A stretch of 6,138 bases of DNA from an uncultured Collinsella sp. (GCA_937934355.1 CALGZY010000285.1:1-6138), one strand, 5' to 3'; counted from the first letter of the stretch, positions 1 to 6,138 are shown. Notes: generated by a model from the sequence alone, not told the origin. Translations and numbers: made by a program.

Positions 1-1217
1 CCGAGCTGCGCACCAGCAACGGCACCTGTGAGCGCAACGTTTTCCGCGCGATGGGACTCGACTACCGTTATTTGGACGCCGGCAACGACGTGTTGGCCCT
101 GGTCGACACGCTGCAGGAACTGCGCAATATCGATCATCCCATCGTGCTGCACGTCTCCACCGCCAAGGGCAAGGGCTTTGAGCCGGCCCAGAGCGACCCC
201 GAGCACTGGCATCATGTGGGACCCTTCGATATGGCAACCGGCCGCAAACTTTGCCCGGGTCATCCGAGCGAGCCCGCGCCGCGCACCTATGCCGACATTA
301 CGGGCGAGGCGCTCAGCGCCGCCATCAAGCGCGATCCGCAGGTCGTGGGCATCACGGCCGCCACGCCCTACATCATGGGCTTTACACCCGAGCTTCGCAC
401 TGCCGCCGGCAAACAGTTCGTCGATGTGGGCATTGCCGAGGAGCATGCCGTGACCTTTGCCACCGCGCTCGCCCGCGCCGGCGCCAAGCCGGTCTTTGGC
501 GTGTACGGTACGTTTTTGCAGCGCGCCTACGACGAGCTGTGGCACGACCTGTGCCTCAACGACGCCCCCGCAACCATCCTGGTGTTTGGTGCGTCGATCT
601 TTGGCACCACGTCCGAGACGCACCTTTCGTTCTTTGATATTTCCATGCTGGGCGCTCTTCCCAACATGCGCTGCTTGGCGCCGGTCTGCATGGAGGAATA
701 CCTGTCCATGCTGAGCTGGTCGCTCGACCACCGCGAGCATCCCGTGGCGATTCGTGTACCTGGTATTGGCCTGGTGAGCCGTCCCGATCTGGCGCCTGCC
801 GAGGACACCGACTATAGCGCCGTTCGCTACAACGTGGTGCGTCAGGGCCGCGATGTGGCCGTGCTTGCGCTCGGCGACTTCTTTGAGTTGGGCGAGCGCG
901 TGGCAAACCGCTTGGCCGCCGAGTACGGCATCGAGGCCACGCTCGTCAACCCGCGCTTTGCAACCGAGCTCGACCGCGAGTTCCTCAACAGCCTTGCCGC
1001 CGAGCATCGCGTTGTCGTCACCCTCGAGGACGGCGTCTTGGACGGCGGCTGGGGTGAGCGTGTGGCATGTTATCTGGCATGCACGCCGTTGCGCACGCGC
1101 ACCTTCGGCATCGCCAAGGGCTTCCCCGACCGCTACGACCCCAACGAACTGCTCGCTCAAAACGGCATGACGGTCGAGAACATGGCCGCCGAAGCCGCAA
1201 GACTACTCAACGAGTAA
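1..1217 (+). CDS. 1-deoxy-D-xylulose-5-phosphate synthase-family protein (thiamin-diphosphate transketolase-like), 5'-truncated by the window
   Basis: The reading frame is open from position 3 and ends at TAA 1215-1217, giving 404 visible codons. The N-terminal thiamin-diphosphate domain lies upstream of the window; family members are about 580-640 residues. Visible parts are the linker ('KGKGFEPA', then 'HWHHVGPFD'), the pyrimidine-binding domain and the C-terminal transketolase domain. The catalytic glutamate is present in 'GIAEEHAVTF' (codon 438-440), as is the cofactor-pocket motif 'YGTFLQRAYD'. Authentic DXS condenses pyruvate with glyceraldehyde 3-phosphate, the first step of the MEP isoprenoid pathway. 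Here the usual 'DRAGxVGxDGxTHxG' segment reads 'FGASIFGTTSETHLS' and 'RYPRG' reads 'RVPGI', so the positions matching E. coli R420, D427 and R478 are G, T and G, while H431 is kept. From memory, these features ('GND', 'IDHPIVLH', 'VFGxSI') mark a divergent DXS-like subfamily also found in Firmicutes. Databases would probably label it dxs. Family membership is sure; the reaction is not. Confidence 0.9.
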   Translation, partial: ELRTSNGTCERNVFRAMGLDYRYLDAGNDVLALVDTLQELRNIDHPIVLHVSTAKGKGFEPAQSDPEHWHHVGPFDMATGRKLCPGHPSEPAPRTYADITGEALSAAIKRDPQVVGITAATPYIMGFTPELRTAAGKQFVDVGIAEEHAVTFATALARAGAKPVFGVYGTFLQRAYDELWHDLCLNDAPATILVFGASIFGTTSETHLSFFDISMLGALPNMRCLAPVCMEEYLSMLSWSLDHREHPVAIRVPGIGLVSRPDLAPAEDTDYSAVRYNVVRQGRDVAVLALGDFFELGERVANRLAAEYGIEATLVNPRFATELDREFLNSLAAEHRVVVTLEDGVLDGGWGERVACYLACTPLRTRTFGIAKGFPDRYDPNELLAQNGMTVENMAAEAARLLNE

Positions 1218-1218
1218 G

Positions 1219-1260
1219 AAAACCTCCGCAAGGGAAGCATCCCTGCGGAGGTTTTTGTTT
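1219..1260 (+). terminator. Rho-independent terminator of the DXS-family gene
   Basis: The left arm 1219-1235 pairs with the right arm 1240-1255 (16 base pairs, with one bulged A at 1231) around the 4-nt loop AGCA. The right arm runs into TTTTTGTTT. The hairpin begins two bases after the stop codon of the DXS-family gene, so it should end that transcript before the ABC operon. Confidence 0.93.
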
Positions 1261-1274
1261 TCGCGACGCGATTA

Positions 1275-1329
1275 TCTCAATCTGTAACATCCAGGGCCCG
1301 AATTCCCGTCTAACTGTTACAGATTGAGA
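1275..1329. repeat. Perfect 15-bp inverted repeat with 25-nt spacer
   Basis: TCTCAATCTGTAACA at 1275-1289 is the exact reverse complement of TGTTACAGATTGAGA at 1315-1329. The spacer 1290-1314 contains GGGCCC and GAATTC palindromes. There is no T tract on either side, so it does not look like a plain terminator. It lies between the upstream terminator and the ABC-operon promoter, more than 110 bp upstream of the -35 box. It could be a dispersed palindromic element, a small miniature-transposon-like unit, or a binding site. The sequence alone does not decide between these. Confidence 0.8.
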
Positions 1330-1362
1330 CAAAACAGCGAGGCGGGCCGCCACATCTGCAAG

Positions 1363-1398
1363 AACCACCACAAAGGTGCCTGTCCCTTTTTGGTAGGT
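1363..1398. repeat. REP-like imperfect hairpin with GGTGCCTGTCCC core
   Basis: The arms 1365-1376 (CCACCACAAAGG) and 1385-1397 (CCTTTTTGGTAGG) pair imperfectly, with one C/T mismatch and one bulge, around a TGCCTGTC loop. The core 'AAGGTGCCTGTCCC' resembles a palindromic element that I recall as scattered through many bacterial genomes, often linked with REP-associated tyrosine transposases (Y1/RAYT). No transposase gene is present here, so this would be a stand-alone copy. The hairpin is visible in the sequence; the family assignment is from memory. Confidence 0.5.
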
Positions 1399-1440
1399 AG
1401 AATTACCCATAAGGTAAGTATGTTTCTGAGTTATTTCGTG

Positions 1441-1477
1441 TTGACCCATTTGAGCGCGATAGGGTATAACTCTACTC
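1441..1477 (+). promoter_or_regulatory. Sigma70/SigA-type promoter of the amino-acid ABC operon
   Basis: TTGACC at 1441-1446 and TATAAC at 1465-1470 match the -35 and -10 consensus at five of six bases each, with an 18-bp spacer. The predicted start of transcription is near 1477, giving a leader of about 37 nt before the ATG at 1514. The surrounding stretch is clearly richer in A and T than the flanking genes. It is the only convincing promoter seen upstream of the operon. Confidence 0.7.
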
Positions 1478-1496
1478 AACCGCTAGGGATTTTATT

Positions 1497-1506
1497 GAGA
1501 AAGGTG
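1497..1506 (+). promoter_or_regulatory. Ribosome binding site of the substrate-binding protein gene
   Basis: GAGAAAGGTG ends 7 nt before the ATG at 1514. This supports that start codon, which also gives a complete lipoprotein signal peptide. Confidence 0.7.
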
Positions 1507-1513
1507 TTCTACC

Positions 1514-2509
1514 ATGAGCAAGAACCTCTCCCAGCAGGTCGTTCTCGACCGCCGCGGCTTTGTCGCCGCTACCTTCGCAACCGTCGCCGGCCTTGGTCTT
1601 GCCGGCTGCTCCGACACCAGCGCCGAGGCCGACAAGGGTTCCGCCGCCGGTTCCTCCAAGAGCTCCGAGGATACCGAGGCTTCTACCACGCTCGACGCTA
1701 AGGCATTCGACAAGCTCGTCAACGACGGCCCCAAGGCCGATGACGACGCCATCGCCGCCAGCACCTGGGCGACGGCCGTCAAGGACGCCGGCGTCTTTAA
1801 GATCGGTGGCGTTCAGACCTCCACGCTCTTCTCCCTCCTCAACGAGAAAGACGGTCAGACCCGCGGCTTCGACGCCGGTGTCGCACAGCTCCTGTCCAAC
1901 TACATTCTGGGCGAGAACAAGGTCGAGATCACCCAGGTGACCTCGGACACGCGCGAGTCCGTCCTGCAGAACGGCCAGGTCGACGCTGTCTTTGCCACCT
2001 ACACCATCACTGACGAGCGCAAGAAGCTCGTCTCCTTCGCCGGCCCCTACTACTACACCCAGCAGGCTATCCTGGTGCTCGCCGATAACGACGACATCAA
2101 GAGCGTCGACGACCTGGCCGACAAGAACGTCGCCGTCCAGTCTGGCTCCAACGGCCCCGCCATCCTGGAGGAGTTCGCTCCCAAGGCCAGCCAGCAGGAG
2201 TTCAAGACCGACGAGGAGGCCCGTCAGGCACTCCAGCAGGGTCGCGTTGACGCCTATGTCATCGATAACAACATGCAGCAGAGCGCCCTGGTCCGCGAGC
2301 CCGGCAAGTACAAGATCGCCGGCAAGCCCTTCGGCAGCAAGGAGCCCTACGGCATCGGTCTGCCGCTCGATTCCGACGGCGTCGCCTTTGTCAACGACTT
2401 CCTTAAGAAGATTGAGGACGATGGCACCTGGACTGAGCTGTGGCAGATCTGCATCGGCGACCGTACGGGCGACACCAATGTTCCCGAGCTGCCCGAGATC
2501 GGCGCCTAG
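1514..2509 (+). CDS. Polar amino-acid (glutamate/glutamine-type) ABC transporter substrate-binding lipoprotein
   Basis: This 331-residue protein belongs to the family-3 solute-binding proteins (SBP_bac_3), which capture amino acids outside the membrane for an ABC importer. The signal peptide combines a twin-arginine-like motif (DRRGFV, residues 12-17), a hydrophobic stretch and the lipobox LAGC (29-32). Cys32 would be lipidated, anchoring the protein to the outer face of the membrane. A Ser/Ala/Glu/Asp-rich linker (33-60) precedes the ligand-binding domain. In 'YTITDERKK' Arg169 matches the carboxylate-binding Arg75 of E. coli GlnH, and Asp251 in 'YVIDNN' matches the amino-group-binding Asp157. 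The GlnH positions G68 and K115 appear as Thr162 and Gln209, so the ligand need not be glutamine. It is the first gene of an operon with two permeases and an ATPase, as expected for a GluB-like component, but the ligand is inferred. The class is certain and the substrate moderately so. Confidence 0.93.
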   Translation: MSKNLSQQVVLDRRGFVAATFATVAGLGLAGCSDTSAEADKGSAAGSSKSSEDTEASTTLDAKAFDKLVNDGPKADDDAIAASTWATAVKDAGVFKIGGVQTSTLFSLLNEKDGQTRGFDAGVAQLLSNYILGENKVEITQVTSDTRESVLQNGQVDAVFATYTITDERKKLVSFAGPYYYTQQAILVLADNDDIKSVDDLADKNVAVQSGSNGPAILEEFAPKASQQEFKTDEEARQALQQGRVDAYVIDNNMQQSALVREPGKYKIAGKPFGSKEPYGIGLPLDSDGVAFVNDFLKKIEDDGTWTELWQICIGDRTGDTNVPELPEIGA

Positions 2510-2597
2510 TCAGCGAGCCTGGTAACGGCCGCAACGAAACCATATGGAAACGCACGATCCGCTTTATTGCGGTAAACTGTTTCCTCACTGAGTTGTC

Positions 2598-2630
2598 GGG
2601 GCTTCCGTACACACGGGAGCCCCTTTCCTT
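2598..2630 (+). terminator. Terminator-like hairpin between binding-protein and permease genes
   Basis: GGGGCTTCCGT (2598-2608) pairs with ACGGGAGCCCC (2613-2623) through 11 pairs including one G-U, around the loop ACAC, followed by TTTCCTT. It sits 88 nt after the binding-protein stop and only 17 nt before the permease start, inside an operon that must be read through. A leaky terminator or 3'-end stabiliser here would give more binding protein than membrane components, as in other ABC importer operons. That role is inferred. Confidence 0.75.
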
Positions 2631-2636
2631 ATCGGC

Positions 2637-2643
2637 GGGAGGT
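2637..2643 (+). promoter_or_regulatory. Ribosome binding site of the first permease gene
   Basis: GGGAGGT ends 4 nt before the ATG at 2648, which is slightly close. It lies 13 nt after the right arm of the intercistronic hairpin, so folding of the hairpin should leave it accessible. Confidence 0.6.
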
Positions 2644-2647
2644 CCGC

Positions 2648-3307
2648 ATGAGTCTCTCCGAGCTCTGGTCGCTCTATGGCCAGAACTATATCGACGCGCT
2701 GCTAGCAACCTGGGACATGACGCTTGAGTCGTTTGCCATCGCCATGGTGTTGGCCGTCGCCGTCACCGTGATGCGCGTGTCGCCGCTCAAGCCGCTGCGC
2801 GTCTTTGGCGACCTGTATGTCCAGGTCTTCCGTAACATCCCCGGCATCGCGCTGCTCATTATCGTCGTCTATGCGCTGCCGCCGCTCAAGATCGTTCTGC
2901 CCTACCGCGCCTGCGTTATCGTCGCCACGGTCCTTTTGGGCTCGGCCTTTGGCTCCGAAAACTTTATGAGCGGCATCAACACCGTCGGCGTCGGTCAGGT
3001 CGAAGCCGCACGTTCGCTCGGCATGAGCTTTAATCGCATCCTCGCCAAGATCGTGATTCCGCAGGCACTGCGCTCAAGTGTATTGCCCATGACCAACCTC
3101 TTTATCGCCGTCATGCTCACCACCGCGCTCGGCAGCCAGGTGCCGTTGCAACCGCAGGAGCTCACTGGCGTGGTGAGCTACATCAATACCCGCTCGCTCG
3201 GCGGCGTCGCCGCGTTCTTTATCTCGGCGCTCGGCTACCTGGGCACGGCCTTTGTGGTGAGCCACATTGGCAACTATATCGATAAGAAGGTGAGGATCCT
3301 CCGATGA
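2648..3307 (+). CDS. Amino-acid ABC transporter permease (GluC/HisM-type)
   Basis: This 219-residue integral membrane protein is one of two permeases forming the channel of the importer (BPD_transp_1, polar amino-acid type). Hydrophobic segments are visible at about residues 25-43, 63-80, 88-103, 145-162 and 186-206. The cytoplasmic EAA loop that docks on the ATPase runs from Glu119 ('VEAARSLG') to 'IVIPQALR' (136-142), with the conserved Gly125 and Pro138. The motif usually read as 'AEIFRAG' before the loop is 'SENFMSG' here. The length is typical of the short GluC-like partner. The start at 2648 has a Shine-Dalgarno sequence, and the stop TGA overlaps the next ATG (ATGA, 3304-3307), so translation of the two permeases is probably coupled. 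Confidence 0.92.
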   Translation: MSLSELWSLYGQNYIDALLATWDMTLESFAIAMVLAVAVTVMRVSPLKPLRVFGDLYVQVFRNIPGIALLIIVVYALPPLKIVLPYRACVIVATVLLGSAFGSENFMSGINTVGVGQVEAARSLGMSFNRILAKIVIPQALRSSVLPMTNLFIAVMLTTALGSQVPLQPQELTGVVSYINTRSLGGVAAFFISALGYLGTAFVVSHIGNYIDKKVRILR

Positions 3308-4137
3308 ACAAGCATTCCTCCCCTGCACTTACCATGCGCGATGCGCTCTACGAGGCTCCCGGCCCCAAGATGCTCGCCAAGATTCGCATCGGCACCGCCA
3401 TTTCGCTCGTTGCCGTGGCCGCGCTCATCGCTCTGGTACTGCAGCGCTTTTATGTGACCGGCCAGCTTTCGGTCCACTATTGGTATTTCTTTACGCACCT
3501 CACCACCTGGAAGTTCCTGCTTGCCGGCTTTGAGGGCACCGTTAAAGTCGCACTCACCGCCGGCGTCATTGCGCTGGTACTGGGCTTAGCCCTTATGCTC
3601 GGCCGCACCAGCGGCATCAAGCCGCTGCAGCTGGTCTGCCGCGTGCTCACCGATTTCTTCCGCGGTGTGCCGAGCCTGCTGTTTATCTACTTCTTCTTTT
3701 TGGTGCTGCCCCAGTACAAGATCTCGCTGCCATCGTTTTGGATGCTCACGCTGCCTGTCGCGCTCGCTGCGGCCGGCGTGCTCGCCGAGATCTTCCGTGC
3801 CGGCGTCAACGCCGTGCCGCGCGGCCAGGTCGAGGCCGCCCAGGCACTCGGTCTCTCCAAAGCTAAAATCACCTTCAAAATCGTGTTGCCGCAGGCTATT
3901 CGATTTATCATTCCGTCGTTGATTTCGCAGCTTGTGGTCGTAGTCAAAGACACCACCGTCGCCTACGTTGTGAGCTACCCCGACCTCATGCAAAATGCCC
4001 GCGTGCTCATTACCAACTACGATGCACTCGTATCGGTCTACCTGGTAATCGCGGTCATCTACATCCTCATCAACGTCGCAATCAACAAGGCCGCCGTCTA
4101 CGTTTCGCACAAGACCGGTGCGACCATCATCCGCTAA
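3304..4137 (+). CDS. Amino-acid ABC transporter permease (GluD-type)
   Basis: This 277-residue protein is the second channel subunit. A cytoplasmic N-terminal tail of about 28 residues contains 'LYEAPGPK' (15-22), which I recall as typical of the actinobacterial GluD glutamate permease. Hydrophobic segments lie at about 30-48, 72-100, 122-136, 146-163, 202-222 and 241-261. The EAA loop is at Glu177 ('VEAAQALG', Gly183) to 'IVLPQAIR' (193-200), preceded by the classical 'AEIFRAGVNAVPRGQ'. The start ATG overlaps the upstream stop as ATGA, and a GGTGAGG ribosome site (3289-3295) lies inside the end of the first permease gene. The two permeases differ in length and N-terminus, which suggests a heterodimeric channel. 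Confidence 0.93.
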   Translation: MNKHSSPALTMRDALYEAPGPKMLAKIRIGTAISLVAVAALIALVLQRFYVTGQLSVHYWYFFTHLTTWKFLLAGFEGTVKVALTAGVIALVLGLALMLGRTSGIKPLQLVCRVLTDFFRGVPSLLFIYFFFLVLPQYKISLPSFWMLTLPVALAAAGVLAEIFRAGVNAVPRGQVEAAQALGLSKAKITFKIVLPQAIRFIIPSLISQLVVVVKDTTVAYVVSYPDLMQNARVLITNYDALVSVYLVIAVIYILINVAINKAAVYVSHKTGATIIR

Positions 4138-4158
4138 CGCTTTACCATTTCGAGTCAT

Positions 4159-4164
4159 AAGGAG
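4159..4164 (+). promoter_or_regulatory. Ribosome binding site of the ATPase gene
   Basis: AAGGAG ends 9 nt before the ATG at 4174. It is the strongest Shine-Dalgarno sequence in the operon and fixes this start. The gap between permease stop and ATPase start is only 36 nt, so co-transcription is expected. Confidence 0.75.
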
Positions 4165-4173
4165 CCGAGCACC

Positions 4174-4938
<765 letters not shown>

Positions 4939-4949
4939 CCCAATTGCCA

Positions 4950-4984
4950 CGCGGGGCAAATTCATCAGTAACATTTGCCCCGCG
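4950..4984 (+). terminator. Perfect 12-bp stem-loop after the ATPase gene (terminator-like, no T tract)
   Basis: CGCGGGGCAAAT (4950-4961) pairs perfectly with ATTTGCCCCGCG (4973-4984) around an 11-nt loop. It starts 11 nt after the ATPase stop. No run of T follows on either strand, so strong intrinsic termination is doubtful. It may act as a transcript-end stabiliser or weak terminator that reduces reading into the hydrolase gene. Confidence 0.6.
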
Positions 4985-5026
4985 CCACCCCAGCACCATG
5001 TCCACCCGGATTCGAAAGCCGCACCC

Positions 5027-5836
5027 ATGATCGGAACCCGCACCTCATCGTCCTACACCCCGCACGTCGACGTCGATCCCGCCGACCGCCCGCTTATCCT
5101 GGTAGCACCACGCTGGGAAGAAGCGAAGCCCTATTTGAGCGAGACACTCTCCCCCAACGAGGAAATCGCAAGTGTCTTTGTCGATGCCATCCTTGCCGCC
5201 GGCGGCCTGCCGCTGCAGATGTCCATCACCGAGGACATTGAGGTTATCCGTCATTACGTCGATATCGCCGACGGCATCGCTATTCCCGGCGGCCCGGACG
5301 TCAACCCCAAGCGCTGGGGCGACGAGCGCCCCTACGACCCCACACTGTGCTGCGAGATTCGCGACCGTTTTGAGTTTAAGCTGGTTAACGAGGTGCTCCG
5401 CGCCAAAAAGCCACTCTTTACCACCTGCCGCGGCACGCAGCTGCTCAACGTCGCCACCGGCGGCACTCTGTGCATGGACGTGCCGAGCCTGGGTGCGCGC
5501 GAGGGTCGCACGCAGTGGCGTCACACCCACGTGCTCAACGATCCCGTGCACCCCGTCGAGGTCGTGCCGGGCTCGCTGCTGGAACGCGCGGTTGGCGGGC
5601 ACAGGCTAATCCAGACCAACTCCGCACACCACTGCTGCGTCGACCGTCTGGGTAAAAGCACGCGCTTGGTCGCCAAGGCAACCGACGGCGTTCCCGAGTG
5701 CATCGAAGTCGAAGGCCAGCCGTTCTGCTTGGGTGTGCAATGGCACCCCGAGTACACGTGGAAGACGCTCGAGACCGACTTTAACCTGTGGAAGTCGTTT
5801 GTCGAGGCAGCGGCAAAGGTTAAGCAGGCCCGTTAG
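5027..5836 (+). CDS. Gamma-glutamyl-gamma-aminobutyrate hydrolase-family protein (peptidase C26, PuuD-like)
   Basis: This 269-residue cytoplasmic protein has a class I glutamine-amidotransferase-like fold. Members of peptidase C26 cut gamma-glutamyl bonds, for example gamma-glutamyl-GABA in putrescine breakdown, releasing glutamate. Visible signatures are 'IAIPGGPDVNPKRWG' (84-98), the nucleophile elbow 'TTCRGTQLLNVATGG' with Cys134, 'TNSAHHCC' (197-204) and the catalytic His240 and Glu242 in 'GVQWHPE'. The triad Cys-His-Glu is complete and the length is close to E. coli PuuD. The ATG at 5027 is the first in-frame start but has only a weak ribosome site (GAAAG, 5014-5018). A 10-codon open frame from ATG 4998 ends in a TGA overlapping this ATG. 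Its place behind a glutamate-type importer suggests release of glutamate from imported or internal gamma-glutamyl compounds. The substrate cannot be read from the sequence. Confidence 0.9.
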   Translation: MIGTRTSSSYTPHVDVDPADRPLILVAPRWEEAKPYLSETLSPNEEIASVFVDAILAAGGLPLQMSITEDIEVIRHYVDIADGIAIPGGPDVNPKRWGDERPYDPTLCCEIRDRFEFKLVNEVLRAKKPLFTTCRGTQLLNVATGGTLCMDVPSLGAREGRTQWRHTHVLNDPVHPVEVVPGSLLERAVGGHRLIQTNSAHHCCVDRLGKSTRLVAKATDGVPECIEVEGQPFCLGVQWHPEYTWKTLETDFNLWKSFVEAAAKVKQAR

Positions 5837-5857
5837 CTCGCGAATCACAAAACAGAT

Positions 5858-5899
5858 AAGGGCGCCCCGCCGGCCACATGGTCCGGCGGGGCGCCCTTT
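5858..5899. terminator. Strong GC-rich hairpin between convergent genes (probably bidirectional terminator)
   Basis: AAGGGCGCCCCGCCGG (5858-5873) pairs perfectly over 16 bp with 5883-5898, around a 9-nt loop, with TTT at the 3' side. It begins 21 nt after the hydrolase stop and about 40 bp from the end of the opposing minus-strand gene, so it can serve both transcripts. The T tracts are short in both directions. Part of the left arm plus loop (5869-5879) can instead pair with 5907-5917. Confidence 0.82.
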
Positions 5900-5941
5900 C
5901 ACCTATATGTGGCCGGCAAGCAGCCCAAGGCTCGCATGCTC

Positions 5942-6138
5942 TTATTCAGCCGCCTCGCGTAGAGCCGACATCGTAGCCGCATATTGCTGCTGCAACGCAT
6001 GCATTCCCTCGCGAGCGCCGTCAACGGCATCGGCGCCGCGCAGCGCCTCGGTCACTACAACCGTCGGCTCGTACAGATTATCGAAGGCTCTGTTAGACCA
6101 GGATTGACATACATGTGTCCCCACGGTGCCATATCGTT
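5942..6138 (-). CDS. C-terminal end of an unidentified minus-strand protein (partial)
   Basis: A minus-strand frame is open from the window edge (6138) to TAA at 5944-5942, giving about 64 codons. The visible C-terminus contains 'SWSNRAFDNLYEPTVVV', then a likely helical tail rich in Ala, Glu and Gln ('GMHALQQQYAATMSALREAAE'). The frame could in principle start at GTG 6124, but no Shine-Dalgarno sequence precedes it and the frame stays open further upstream, so a longer gene cut by the window is more likely. Its end faces the shared hairpin at 5858-5898, as expected for a convergent gene. The product is not recognised and no membrane segment or catalytic motif is seen. Coding is supported by codon use and position only. 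Confidence 0.55.
   Translation of the reverse strand, partial: RYGTVGTHVCQSWSNRAFDNLYEPTVVVTEALRGADAVDGAREGMHALQQQYAATMSALREAAE

Noticed and set aside
1207..1479. Minus-strand open frame across the 1.2-1.5 kb intergenic region
   Set aside because: It runs through the terminator hairpin, the inverted repeat and the promoter. No ribosome site or family similarity is seen.
1475..1499. CTCAA/TTGAG pairing in the short leader of the binding-protein mRNA
   Set aside because: It is only five pairs with a 15-nt loop, too weak to call a regulatory structure, and the leader is too short for a riboswitch.
1324..1701. Plus-strand open frame across the promoter region into the binding-protein gene
   Set aside because: It covers the REP-like hairpin, the promoter and the signal-peptide region in another frame, and its product has no family features.
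2556..2573. Possible second promoter or small hairpin (CCGC...GCGG) upstream of the permease gene
   Set aside because: The stem is only four pairs, and no -35/-10 pair with acceptable spacing is seen.
5733..6107. Plus-strand open frame running through the 5858-5898 hairpin
   Set aside because: It begins inside the hydrolase gene in another frame and crosses a strong terminator. The minus strand gives the better coding reading at 5942-6138.

Overview
The window is GC-rich and has the codon bias of a high-GC Gram-positive bacterium. The glutamate-type ABC operon (a GluD-like permease with an N-terminal 'LYEAPGP' motif), the Tat-like lipoprotein signal and the general style of the intergenic DNA suggest an actinobacterium of the Coriobacteriia, most likely a gut Collinsella-type organism. 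That placement is an inference from sequence style; no rRNA or other taxonomic marker is present.

Layout. (1) Positions 1-1217 hold the 3' part of a plus-strand gene for a 1-deoxyxylulose-5-phosphate synthase (DXS)-family enzyme, ended by a strong intrinsic terminator. (2) Positions 1218-1513 are non-coding. They hold that terminator, a perfect 15-bp inverted repeat, a REP-like imperfect hairpin with a 'GGTGCCTGTCCC' core, and then a good sigma70-type promoter. (3) Positions 1514-4938 form a complete polar amino-acid ABC importer operon in the order lipoprotein binding protein, permease, permease, ATPase. A terminator-like hairpin separates the binding protein from the membrane genes, and the two permease genes overlap by ATGA. 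(4) After a second stem-loop comes a peptidase C26 (PuuD-like gamma-glutamyl hydrolase) gene at 5027-5836. (5) A GC-rich hairpin at 5858-5898 separates this block from a convergent minus-strand gene, of which only the last 64 or so codons lie in the window.

How the genes may work together. The importer resembles the actinobacterial GluABCD glutamate system and would bring glutamate or a related polar amino acid (or small conjugate) into the cell. The C26 hydrolase, on the same strand just downstream, could release glutamate from gamma-glutamyl compounds. This suggests a small glutamate or gamma-glutamyl acquisition module. The hairpin after the binding-protein gene fits the usual excess of binding protein over membrane components.

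Most of the window is ordinary metabolism and transport. The observation most worth following is the DXS-family protein. It keeps the thiamin-diphosphate catalytic glutamate but has lost the residues that bind the substrate phosphate in authentic DXS, so the label 'DXP synthase' is doubtful. The inverted repeat and the REP-like element in the 1.2-1.4 kb gap come second.
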